From Haematobia irritans (taxonomy: Eukaryota > Arthropoda > Insecta > Diptera > Muscidae), in contig NC_134398.1 in the NCBI RefSeq assembly GCF_050003625.1, positions 113,126,145-113,190,144 on the forward strand: DNA of 64,000 nt, read 5' to 3'. Shown here piece by piece: positions 53,513-64,000 of this stretch. Both the position numbers and the translations under genes were made by a program. The stretch's first letter is position 1; each line of letters begins with the position of its first letter. The notes under the pieces were generated by a model, which was not told where the DNA came from, ran no database searches, and was given only the letters and a program-made list of their open reading frames with translations.

Positions 53513-54233
53513 TTAGGGTTGCCAGATGATGGTTGCAGAAATCCGGGACATTGCGCCGTACATTCCGGGATTTGTCGGGACAAGCCAAAACAGTCACATT
53601 TTTTCAAAATAGTTGCACATATTTTATCACTTGGTAAATTTGCATAAACGCCATTATTGTCTGCAGACTTTGACATTCCTAAATATGTTGGAGCCTCTGA
53701 AACTTTTTCCCAAGATGGCTGCGATGATTTTTTTTGGGAAAATTTGTTTTTTAAAAATGGAAACCTAAACTCATATTTAGGAAAGTAGTTTCTTGCTTTC
53801 AGGTGATTACTTTGATTACTTTCAGGTGATTCGTTTGAGCGAACTTTGATTATCGGAATTTGCTTAATAGCATTGGCATAGCTAAAGGAGATTTATGGGT
53901 TTGTCGCTCCCCCTACCAAATACTATACAGTATTTCTTCAAACTATGATTATATAAATAATCTGGTTTCTTGCCATCTACAAGAATTTATTTTTTCTCTT
54001 TTTGAGCTATCTCCATAATGTGCATGAGAATATTGCTAGCTTCGCCAATGTTTAATTGACAATTGTGACAAATAAAAATAAAAACTCAAAATAAAATTAT
54101 TTTATATCAAATTTTTTAAAATATTGAATTTGTCTGTAATTTATGACCGAAAAATATCGAAATAAATGGTCTTCATAATTGATGGTAAGAATTACTAGAA
54201 TTATTCTTGTGAACCGTAACACATTTTCTCATA
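53513..54233. other. Noncoding stretch
   Basis: A local repeat of TTTCAGGTGATT at 53799-53831. No gene or element recognised. Confidence 0.35.
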
Positions 54234-54288
54234 CAGTGGTGGTCATGCAATTAGAAACGCTATTTGATTGAACTTTTGTATCACCTTA
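54234..54288 (+). repeat. Solo Tc1-like terminal repeat
   Basis: CAGTGGTGGTCATGCAATTA matches the end of the Tc1-like element at 26714 with few changes. It is cut by the next element at TA (54287-54288). Confidence 0.7.
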
Positions 54289-54720
54289 CACAGAAAAAAA
54301 GGTGTCTTGTTAATTTTAGGACCAGTTTAACTTCCACATAGTTCAAAAAATTTACTGTAATATAGTTCATTTTTCGTAACCACTGCGAAAATTAACTTAG
54401 CTAAAGGAAAACTTATAAAACTTTAGTAAATGTTTTTTAGTTCACTAACTACGAAATGGGACGGATTTTTCCTTAAATAAATTTCCAATACAATAGTTAA
54501 TGCATCGTTGATTGTATTATAAAAAGACATAGGCAATATAAAAATCTTACTACGAAATGTGGACAATTTACTAAGAAAAATTTTTGTATGGAAAAAAATT
54601 TTTGTAGTAAAAATTAACTTAACCACAGTACCGATTCGTATGGCGGCTTCCTACAGCTTATTTCGGTTTTTACTATAAGTTGGAGTATATTTCCTCACAT
54701 TGAAAATTTTAGATAAAGTA
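54289..54720 (+). repeat. TIR element left end CACAGAAAAAAAGGTG
   Basis: Starts after TA and has GTTCATTTTTCGTAACC and AGTTCACTAACTACG motifs like the end of 42403-48803 read inward from 48803. No right end is found before unique sequence. Confidence 0.45.
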
Positions 54721-54997
54721 GAATAAAAAGTAGTTAATTTAATCCTTGACGGGTGTATATAATTTTTTATGGATTCCTCGTAAATTTTGAATATATTTTA
54801 CCTTATCCTATAGATAGAATACCAACTAATCAATAAACGTGATACTGGAAATTGAAGTGAGAAGAAATTATGAAATTATTGCATCATCTTTTTTTTTTTG
54901 TTTGTGTTTGTTATTGCGATGATGTTATGGAATGTGTGTTGTTGGTATCTTTTGTGGTGATAGTTGTTTTGTTGCAATAGCGAGATCAGAAAGGGAT

Positions 54998-55034
<37 letters not shown>

Positions 55035-55450
55035 AGTTGTTTTTCTTTACATATGTGTCCTTTATGACTATTTGTGTCTTTGAGTTTTATTGGTGCATTC
55101 AGTTCTGTTGATGCATTTATGAAGCGCACACGTGGTGGGCTTGCGTGCGGTATTTGTGTTTATTAATAAAAATACATTTATTTCGTAACATTTTAGAAAC
55201 TGATAAGTGAATGGTGTGATGTAAGAGAAAACAAAAACACTTTATATTTATAAAAAAATAAATAACTCTAAAATAAATCACATATTAAGAAACTGTATAT
55301 TTCTATTAATAATTTAAAATCAGTGCGGTTTTAAATTGGTTTACATAAAAATATTCATAATGAGTGGTAATAAAATGATCTATATTTACTCTACATCTGG
55401 ATCACAATACAATTTTTTGAGTCTATATTTTTATGTTATAGCGAGTCCTT
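54721..55450. other. Unique-looking noncoding sequence
   Basis: T/G-rich sequence with a GT microsatellite. Not repeated elsewhere in the window. It resembles fly intronic or flanking DNA. No gene supported. Confidence 0.4.
55001..55033 (+). repeat. (GT)16 microsatellite
   Basis: Uninterrupted GT dinucleotides directly after GGGATCAT. Confidence 0.95.
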
Positions 55451-55640
55451 AAGGTATGTACTAAGTTCGAGTTTAGGTGCTAAAATCAGAAATAAATCAG
55501 TAAGAAAAGTATAAAATAATACCCCTTCGATGCAAATTTAAATATAACTTGATGGAGAATAGCTCGAAACAAGTTTTTTATTAAGTTTATATTCTTTAAA
55601 TGGATTACACGATTAAGAACAGAAAATCGTTTTTAAGCTT
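55451..55640 (+). repeat. TTAAGTTCGAG-family MITE remnant
   Basis: AAGGTATGTACTAAGTTCGAG followed by blocks matching 21281-21480, including CTTGATGGAGAATAGC. The right end is lost at the family A boundary. Confidence 0.7.
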
Positions 55641-55749
55641 ATGTAGAACGCTGTTTTTATACCCTCCATCATAGGATGGGGGTATATTAACTTTGTCATT
55701 CCGTTTGTAACACATCGAAATATTGCTCTAAGACCCCATAAAGTATATA

Positions 55750-56681
55750 AAGGGTGATTTGTTAAGAGCTTGATAATTTTTTTTTTTTTAAAACGCATAA
55801 AATTTGCAAAATCTCATCGGTTCTTTATTTGAAACGTTAGATTGGTCCATGACATTTACTTTTTGAAGATAATTTCATTTAAATGTTGACCGCGGCTGCG
55901 TCTTAGGTGGTCCATTCGGAAAGTCCAATTTTGGGCAACTTTTTCGAGCATTTCGGCCGGAATAGCCCGAATTTCTTCGGAAATGTTGTCTTCCAAAGCT
56001 GGAATAGTTGCTGGCTTATTTCTGTAGACTTTAGACTTGACGTAGCCCCACAAAAAATAGTCTAAAGGCGTCAAATCGCATGATCTTGGTAGCCAACTTA
56101 CCGGTCCATTTCTTGAGATGAATTGTTCTCCGAAGTTTTCCCTCAAAATGGCCATAGAATCGCGAGCTGTGTGGCATGTAGCGCCATCTTGTTGAAACCA
56201 CATGTCAACCAAGTTCAGTTCTTCCATTTTTGGCAACAAAAAGTTTGTTAGCATCGAACGATAGCGATCGCCATTCACCGTAACGTTGCGTCCAACAGCA
56301 TCTTTGAAAAAATACGGTCCAATGATTCCACCAGCGTACAAACCACACCAAACAGTGCATTTTTCGGGATGCATGGGCAGTTCTTGAACGGCTTCTGGTT
56401 GCTCTTCACTCCAAATGCGGCAATTTTGCTTATTTACGTAGCCATTCAACCAGAAATGAGCCTCATCGCTGAACAAAATTTGTCGATAAAAAAGCGGATT
56501 TTCTGCCACTGATTTTGGTAATAAAATTCAATGATTTGCAAGCGTTGCTCGTTAGCAAGTCTATTCATGATGAAATGTCAAAGCATACTGAGCATCTTTC
56601 TTTTTGACACCATGTCTGAAATCCCACGTGATCTGTCAAATACTAATGCATGAAAATCCTAACCTCAAAAGAATCACCCTT
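55750..56681 (-). mobile_element. Internally deleted Tc1/mariner-superfamily element, second copy
   Basis: Mirror of 7409-8340 (positions sum to 64090) with the same ends AAGGGTGATT and TA duplications, in the same family A site. Copy 2 shows the site without it. Confidence 0.92.
55856..56568 (-). pseudogene. IS630/Tc1/mariner-superfamily transposase, internal deletion, copy 2
   Basis: Identical at protein level to 7522-8234: same N-terminal stub (ATG at 56568), same out-of-frame deletion junction near 56510, same 217-residue catalytic segment to the stop at 55856. The shared deletion shows both descend from one already defective copy. Confidence 0.9.
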
Positions 56682-59160
56682 TATATTCTGGGTCGTGGTG
56701 AAATTCTGAGTCGATCTAAGCATGTCCGTCCGTCCGTCCGTCCGTCCGTCCGTCTGTTGAAATCACGCTAACTTCCGAACGAAACAAGTTATCGACTTGA
56801 AACTTGGCACAAGTAGTTGTTATCGATGTAGGTCGGATGGTATTGAAAATGGGTCATATCGGTCCACTTTTACGTATAGCCCCCATATAAAGGGACCCTC
56901 AGATTTGGCTTGTGGAGCCTCTAACAGAAGCATATTTCATCCGATCCGGCTGAAATTTGATATATAGCGTTGGTATATGGTCTCTAACAACCATGCAAAA
57001 ATTGGTCCACATCGGTTCATAATTATATATAGCCCCCATATAAACCGATCCCCAGATTTGGCCTGCGAAGTCTCCAAGAGAAGCAAATTTCATCCAATCC
57101 GGTTGTAATTTGGAACATGGTGTTAGTATATGATCTTTAAGAACCGTGCCAGAATTGGTCCATATCGGTCCATAAGTATATATAGCCCCCATATAAAACA
57201 TTCTCCAGATTTGACTTCCGGAGCCTCTTGGAGGAGCAAAATTCCGATCCGGTTCAAATTAGGCACGTGGTGTTAGTTATGGTCGCTAACAACCATACCA
57301 AAATTGGTCCAATCACACAAAAATTGGTCCATATCGGTACATAATCATGGTTGCCACTAGAGCCAAAAATAATCTACCAAAATTTTATTTCTATAGAAAA
57401 TTTTCTCAAAATTTTATTTCTAGAGAAAATTTAGTTAAAATTTTATTCGGTTCATAATAAAATTTTCATCATTGTCAAAATTTTATTTCTATAGAAAATT
57501 TTGTCAAAATTTTATTTCTATAGAAAATTTTGTTCAAATTTTATTCGGTTCATAATCATGGTTGCCACTCGAGCCAAAAATAATCTACCAAGATTTTATT
57601 ACTATAGAAAATTTTGTCAAAAGTTTATTTCTATAGAAAATTTTGTTAAACTTTTATTTCTGTAGAAATTTTTGTCAACATTTTCTTTCTATAGAAAATT
57701 TTGTCAAAATTTTTATTTCTGTAGAAAATTTTTTGAAAATTTTATTTCTATAGAAAATTTTGTTAAAATTTTATTTCTGTAGAAAATTTTGTCAAAATTT
57801 TATGTCTACTTTGTCAAACTGAATTATATACGTATTGGATCGATCTTTTTTGATTTAATATATACCACGTATGGACTTACATACAATTTAGAAGATGGTT
57901 TTAGGAGGTTTTAAGATACCTTGCCATCGGCAAGCGTTACCGCAACTTAAGTAATTCGATTGTGGATGGCAGTGTTTAGATGAAGTTTCTACGCAATCCA
58001 TGATGGAGGGTACATAAGCTTCGGCCTGGCCGAACTTACGGCCGTATATACTTGTTATATTTGTCATCACTGTCATCTACTAAAGACAGACATGACATTG
58101 TTTGTTTACTTTGTGTAACGAAGTTCGTGGTCAGTTGAAAGATACAAAAATATGGAAAATTGAGTGAAATTACTTCAAATAGTTTATAGTAATATAGTAA
58201 GAACTCAGGAAGCCAAACTCTTTCGATGGATGTTTGGATTTAATAATACTATACTCTGTGCAAAATTATTCATTGCAAGAAATTAAGATTTTTTTGTCGT
58301 TTGTGTAGAGCCTGAAATGGAATTAATGATTCTATTAAATATACATGATTTAAATACATACGCGCCAAAATGAATGAATTGGCAAATAGCTCAAACAGAA
58401 GTAAAAAAATCAAACTGCGATCCGCGGAACGATGGAGTGTAAATTGAAAATAAAACTAAATGACAAAAGGAACGATGAGAAGAGATGGAACTAGTGGCAG
58501 TCGTTCCATTTAGTGAACCGTTCATTGGAACTAGTTCGTTCCGGAACGACACAAGACTAGTGTAAGCTACACTAGACGAATACGCAGGACACTTGTGAAA
58601 CATGTGAGTTGTAAACAAACTTCAAAGCAATATACGTGACAGTGCGTGAAAGGACGTGAATCAAAATTGTTGGCGCATAAATTTGAGTGAAAAAGAAAAT
58701 CTTTTCGTGAATGAGTAAGATTTGTTCAAAGTCGCGATCAATACAAAAGGTCACAATCACGAAAAAATTCACATTATTGTTCAAGATAAAGTTGAAGTCC
58801 ACGATCAAATTAACGCTTACGATAAAATACCTGCATATTTTTACTAGTGCTATTATTTAGGTTAGGTTATGAAAATGTTCTTTGTTTCGGTTCACTAGAA
58901 TTGTCGTGTAATGAGTATTGCATGAATAGTTCCTGGGGTATCTTGAAATGTTGTTCCTGCGTGCGTAAAAATGTTCCTTCGTGGGAATGCGTGAGCGAAA
59001 TTTTTCTCACGCGTATACTTCTAGCCTACACCATAAAAGCTTAAATAATAAAAAAACGACTTGGATTGAAAAACTCTGACCTTCATTTAAACATATTGTA
59101 ATTGATTCTGAGTCATAGGAATTTTTAAGGGAGATAATCGAATTTAAGCCAACGATAGGT

Positions 59161-59244
59161 ACATGGACAACCCTGGTGCAATGGTTAGCATGTCTGTCTT
59201 GCACACATAGGGTTGGGGGTTCAACCCCAGTTTCGGCCAAACAC
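59161..59244 (+). repeat. tRNA-like SINE head c, mirror copy
   Basis: Same A box and B box as 14963-15046, opposite strand. Confidence 0.75.
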
Positions 59245-59561
59245 CAAAAAATTTTTCAGCTATATACGCAAAGAAAAAAAAAACGTTTGGAAAACATGTA
59301 CCGAAAAAGTTTTTCTTTTGTTAGAGTTTTTTTTTAATTTCTTCGAAAATTTTAAACTTTTATCACCAAAAAAATCGTTTGTTACAAAATTTTTATTTTT
59401 CAATAAAAAAAATATTTTTGAACGAACAACACAGTACATTTCGTTTATATCAAGCATTGTACTTTTCTGACTTTAAGTCTTTAATAAGACACATTTTACA
59501 GTTTCTTAGTAAACATTTAATTTAAGTATGTAACGTTGAATATATTAAAAAAAAAAACTTT

Positions 59562-59638
59562 TAGGTTTTCGGTCGAAGCAGGTATCGACCCTTGGTATGC
59601 AAGGCGGACGTACCAACCACTGCTCTATGGTGCCCAAC
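59562..59638 (-). repeat. tRNA-like SINE head b, mirror copy
   Basis: Mirror of 14569-14645. Confidence 0.7.
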
Positions 59639-59744
59639 TAAATGTATATTTCTGTTAAATAAAGTTTGTTTAATCGGTTCGTGGGCGCCGCAAACTATGC
59701 TATATAAATATAACTTATAATCATAAATGTCTATTGATGACAAT

Positions 59745-59819
59745 AACAACTACGTAGTCCAGTGGATAGTGTGTTGGCTTACAAATTGCATGGTCCGCGG
59801 TTCGATTCTCAGTCCAGGC
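59745..59819 (+). repeat. tRNA-like SINE head a, mirror copy
   Basis: Mirror of 14388-14462; not a functional tRNA gene for the same reason (no acceptor stem). Confidence 0.7.
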
Positions 59820-60559
59820 GAAAGGTAAAATTTATAAAATCGAATAATTTCTTCTAGATTGTTTGTAAAACAGAAAAAGGTGCTAAGAACTAAAAAACCT
59901 CGTGGAAGTGAGAATGATGTGAGGGAACATGCAATTAGCCAGTAAAGATTGTTTTTTTTTTTTTTTTGAGTTAGTATTTATGTAATTTACATCGTGGAAA
60001 AGAATAAACGTTTATTACAAAAAGTACACACTTTTCTTCCAAATAAACTTCCTTACAGCGAAAAGTAAATTAGAAACGTTCTTTGATTGTCTAAAATTTC
60101 GTTTGGGAAGAAAGAATTATTTTTTGCGTGTAACAGGCTATAAATGTTATCCAAAAGTCGATAAACCTTTCAATAAAGTCGTTTTGTCCTTGTAATTAAG
60201 TGATTCGACTTAAAAATGGCATGAAAAACATGAAAGGAAATGTTGAATAAGGTCAACTTGTCATGTGAAATTCTGAAAAATTCTTCAAAATTAATGAAAT
60301 CATCCTTAAATTTGTTAACATTTTGTATCTTGACTACAAAGTAAATAAGCGTTCAAAAATAGGAGATGTTTTTCAATATTTTATTTTTTTTTTTTTTTGC
60401 TTGAAACATAGCATAATTCCTACTTGAAATCTATTCAGAATTTCGAAATTTAAGTTGTCGTTAAATTTGTTCAAAGAACTTTGATAGCACATGAAGAAAA
60501 AAACTGAAAAAATTAATAAATTAAAATTTGTTTCCTAGAAGTAAATATACAAAGCGAAT

Positions 60560-61582
60560 ATGGAAGTTAATATTACTAAAGATATGTGGCACTATACCTT
60601 TTCAACATTGGTGGAAACTCATACACACAAAAAAAATAATATGAATAGTGATCACAAAAAATTTCCAAACACGGAATTCATAAATTGTACGAAAAAAGTT
60701 CATAATTTAAAAAAAAATACTGGTTTTGAGTGACTACTAATGAATATATTATATTATTGTACTTTTACATAATATATATTAAAAACGTCATATATTAAAT
60801 GTAACTTTCTCCTTTTTTCTTTTGGTTTTTGTTTGCCCAAATTGTTATCATACATAATAGGCCCCTACATTAATAAAGTCCAGCGAGCAAAAAACATAAC
60901 TGTATAGTATTTTATTTTATTTATAAACATGAGCAACTGAAGCGTGGTTAATGTTATATTATTTCATCAACCTTTCCAGTAGTAAATAATCTTCGGATCA
61001 CGACGCCGACTTAAACTGGACTGAACAAATCAAACACAGTTATGTTTTTTCGCTCGTATTGTTTGTATAGTCGGCTTGTATTGTATACATATGAGAGTTC
61101 TACTATGTTGTGGCTCTCTCACGCTAAGAGAAAACCAGTATTTTCGGATATATTATGTAAAGTTTCATAAACAGTCCATGTACATTATTAAAAATTTAAT
61201 AATTTAATAAAAAATATTTACGCAATAATATATTACGTAAACGTACATCTATTGCATGGGAGATTCTATACATTTTTAAAAATGTATCAATTTATGTACA
61301 AATTCATATTTTATTTTTTTTTTGTGTAGATTGGTTAACAAACTTAAAAAAAATTGAGAATGCAATTGGTGCACAAGGGTTTATAAACGTCTGGATTACA
61401 ATAATGGTGTAATATATCTGAATGGACCATACAGTCAAAATGAAACAGCATTGATAATGAAGGCTCGATTGGACATGCTTTATCTGAATGGTAACAACTA
61501 CTCTATGGTTGACGAATATTACGCACATTATGCAATCTCCATATATAGTATACAATTGACATGTAAAATTTGCATTCAATAA
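60560..61582 (+). pseudogene. Unidentified coding remnant, mirror copy
   Basis: Mirror of 12625-13647, including the single internal TGA and the inserted TIR element at 60624-61326. Because both arms share the TGA and the insertion, the remnant was already broken before the duplication. Confidence 0.4.
60624..61326. mobile_element. TIR element, ends CACAAAAAAAAAATAA, mirror copy
   Basis: Mirror of 12881-13583 with the same TA flanks. Confidence 0.7.
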
Positions 61583-62136
61583 AGAAAGAATAAATACTAC
61601 TTACATACATACTACTTAAATACGCAAAACTCAAACTTAAAAGAGAATTTTGTCTTAAAAGTTTAATTTTCCTTATTTCAATTCTTCGCTTCTTTGGCTT
61701 GGAATCAATACCGAAATAATTTGTGTAAAGATAAAATCTTTGGAACTAGGAGTACACCCAGAAAAAGTTCCTTCGAAACTAAAAGAAAAATGTTCATCAA
61801 TTTAGTTCAGCCATTTTATTTTCATTAAGTTAAATTTTTGTGTAAAATAATAAAATTTACTTGTTTTAATAAAAAAAATCCTAAACAGAAAGCAGTTTAA
61901 AATAGTTCGTTAACTAGAATAAGGCATGTTGTTTTACTAACACTGATTTCTTCTCGTGGTATAATAATTTACAACTGAGTAATAAATTTTTATTCACTGA
62001 TAACAACACATTTATAAAAATGAACAAACCCCGAACTAAAACCTGGTTTCCTCAAAATTTAGTAAAATTTTTCTAAAATGACAAATCTGATTTCATTTAC
62101 TATTGAAAGCGTATCATACATATGAATAAGACTTTG

Positions 62137-62880
62137 CACCCAGAAAAATGTGCCTTCGAAACTAAAGGAAAAAAATTTCATTAATATGGTTTAGCCGTTT
62201 TATTTCCATTTAGTTAAATTTTTGTGTGATATAATAAAATTTACTTGTTTCAGTAAAACAATCCTAAACTGAAAGCAGTTAGGAATCGTTCATTAACTAG
62301 AATAAGGCATGGAATTTTACTAATACTGTTTTCTTCGTATAAGAATTTACTGTATAGGAATTTACTACTGAACAAGAAATTTGTATTCACTGATAACAAA
62401 GCATTCGTAAAAATAAACAAAACCCGAACTAAAACCAAGTTTCCTCAAATTTAGTAAAATTTCATATAAAATGATAATTTTGAATTTCATATATTCTAAC
62501 AAGTGTATTTCCTTAAGTTTTGAAAGGATTGAATACTTCTTAGTATGAATGAGCTAAAATATTTGTTATTCGTATGTATGATAAGCTTTCTATAATAAAG
62601 GAAGTCAAAATTATCATTTTATAAGAAATTTTACTAAAATATCAGGGGATAAAATTTTCTTGTTCAGTAGAAAATTCTTACACCAAGCGAGAAAACAGTA
62701 TTAGTAAAATTCCATGCATTATTCTAGTTAATGACTGCTTTCAGTTTAGGATTTTTTTTTTACTGAAACAAGTAAATTTTATTATTTCACAAAAAAAATT
62801 TAACTTAATGGAAATAAAATGGCTAAACTAAATTGATGAACATTTTTTCCTTTAGTTTCGAAAGCATTTTTTTCTGGGTG
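62137..62880. mobile_element. Fold-back TIR element, mirror copy
   Basis: Mirror of 11327-12070; the half copy 12071-12452 is mirrored at 61755-62136. Confidence 0.75.
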
Positions 62881-62897
62881 TGATTTTTATACTTGTA

Positions 62898-63463
62898 CCC
62901 AGCAAAAAAAGGGTCGCCAAAAAAGTAATGAAAATGTTCTTTTTGAATCCGGAAGTGTTGCAAATTGCAGAAGTTATGAATTTAACATGGGCTTGTCATA
63001 GGACGGATGTCCACCATTTCAGCAGTCGTTGCATTGAATTTGCATCACTAATTAAGGTGTGATTCGAATTTAGCGTTTTGGATGTGAATTAAGAAATTTT
63101 GTGATATTTTAGCAAATAAATAATTATTAAATGTTTTATGATTTTTTAATGCATTCTAACGCTTGTCTGGAACGTTTGACATGAAATATTATCAAAAACT
63201 CGCAAGTTTTTCTGAACTGATTTAGCATTTTTTCGGCAGAATTTAAATAACTTGTACCATTTTATTAATTTTTAATCTGCTTTTAACCTAATTGAAACAA
63301 AAAATTTAAATTTCCCATTAAAAATATTAAAAAGGCGAGTTATAAAAGATTGACTCAAATGAACTTCCTGTGCAGTTAAAATAAAGAACATCTTTGGGAG
63401 AACATTTTTGGATGTGCTTCTAAAGTTTTGCCTTTAGAAGTACTTCCAATTTTTTTTGCTGGG
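62898..63463. mobile_element. CCCAGCAAAAAAA MITE, mirror copy
   Basis: Mirror of 10744-11309. Confidence 0.8.
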
Positions 63464-63594
63464 TAAGTATTGAAATTGTAAAAGGAGGACAAAATCGTTA
63501 GGTAGCAACTTATTAAAACTGGAAGGTACAAGAAGAAGAAAAAAATACGTCTTACAATTGATAACATTAGATGGAAATTGGAAATAGTGGAATA

Positions 63595-64000
63595 CACTCA
63601 AAAATCAAGTGAACTCTCTATTTCACGAAAGTCAATTTAACTTTATTTTAGTTCATGGAATTATTATGTTTGGAGAAAGTTTCCTTTACTCTAATAATTT
63701 TTTTCGTACGTTATTTAAATTAACATAACTAAAACCGAGGAAAAAAATATATACAAATGAAGCATAAAGATTAACTAAATTCGTGCCTTCCACAAAATAG
63801 TTCAGCATTTCTTTAAATTTGCAAATTTTACTACAAATGCGTTCATCATGAACTTCGTATGTCACTAAAGACATTCTTGCAATTTTTAACTATATTTTTT
63901 CCTTCACTTAATTATGTCAAATAAATTTTCTTGAATTTGTGGAGAAATATTTACTTCTTTTAATGACATCGGCGTGATGCCAGCGTTTGTAATAGTGTTT
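63595..64000. mobile_element. CACTGAAAAAC MITE, mirror copy, cut by the window end
   Basis: Mirror of 10207-10612; its last 75 bases would lie outside the window. Confidence 0.8.

Larger units (their letters stand above)
55656..58055 (-). mobile_element. Family A dispersed repeat, copy 5 (complete, with mariner)
   Basis: Minus-strand copy from ACAAGTATATACGGCC (58055) to GATGGAGGGTATAAAA (55656). From 58055 to about 56927 it is identical to copy 2. From about 56950 to the mariner it is identical to copy 1. After the mariner it has the family 3' end that copy 1 lacks. It is therefore a mosaic. Confidence 0.9.
56927..64000 (-). repeat. Right arm of the 7.07 kb inverted repeat
   Basis: Inverse copy of 10207-17280 with no net indel. 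It continues beyond the end of the window. Its contents mirror the left arm: CGTGA motif cluster 58567-59033, tRNA-like heads, TIR elements 60624-61326, 61755-62136, 62137-62880, 62898-63463 and 63595 onward. Its inner end lies in family A. Confidence 0.95.

Noticed and set aside
1..64000. CRISPR arrays, operons, bacterial promoters
   Set aside because: All features are eukaryotic; the tandem arrays lack spacers of constant length between identical short repeats.
10207..64000. Calling the long inverted repeat a giant transposon with 7 kb TIRs
   Set aside because: The arms themselves hold unrelated nested elements and the inner ends lie inside family A with a mosaic switch; no target duplication can be seen. 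Segmental duplication or assembly error is simpler.

Overview
The window is AT-rich eukaryotic DNA with no intact conserved host gene that I can name. It looks like repeat-dense intergenic or intronic DNA of a higher fly, most likely a calyptrate muscoid (house fly, stable fly or horn fly relatives). The reasons are Tc1 and irritans-type mariner remnants, tRNA-derived SINEs with an (AACCT)n tail, dispersed repeats with ACGG runs and subterminal TACCCTCCA motifs, and short GT-AG introns. The species assignment is inference.

Layout. 1-5156: SINE tail, Tc1-like pseudogene and TA-flanked terminal-inverted-repeat (TIR) elements. 5157-9862: a tandem-repeat-rich element ('family A', copy 1) carrying an internally deleted mariner-like element, then a truncated irritans-type mariner. 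10207-17280: the left arm of a very long inverted repeat, with several TIR elements, three tRNA-like SINE heads, a TE-split coding remnant and family A copy 2. 18864-24238: nested MITEs, a SINE with a 14-base target duplication, a head-to-head MITE pair sharing three copies of one 7-base target, and a fold-back copy of the 'E' family. 24700-26300: a possible tiny spliced gene and an inverted family A fragment. 26333-36735: a repeat split by a Tc1-like element that is itself split by a hAT (holding a hAT-type MITE and family B), a small MITE, two inverted E elements and a gene-like block. 36736-42400: Tigger-like MITE, broken non-LTR retrotransposon and family A fragment. 42403-48803: a TIR element interrupted by a 3.4 kb non-LTR retrotransposon with a 2A-like motif, and by a piggyBac-type MITE. 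49000-55650: mariner fragment, a 75-codon ORF with a hydrophobic start, and a TIR element with a 113-residue spliced ORF. 55656-64000: family A copy 5 with its mariner, then the right arm of the long inverted repeat, which runs off the end of the window.

The two arms (10207-17280 and 56927-64000, opposite orientation) align without gaps: mirror positions sum to 74207 throughout. Just inside the arm the right copy stops matching the left arm and instead matches the copy 1 region around 7135-8340 (positions sum to 64090). The right arm is therefore a mosaic joined inside family A.

The most interesting pattern is a set of many different TIR elements that all sit at TA and all begin CAC followed by an A-rich tract, with clusters of short family-specific motifs just inside their ends. 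At least two of them, and possibly others, hold tiny multi-exon reading frames: 113 residues in two exons at 52950-52554, and 96 residues in four exons at 34605-33933. I do not recognise these proteins with certainty. This could be a CACTA/Mirage-like or undescribed DNA-transposon group. All gene models here are read by eye and need RNA and database support.
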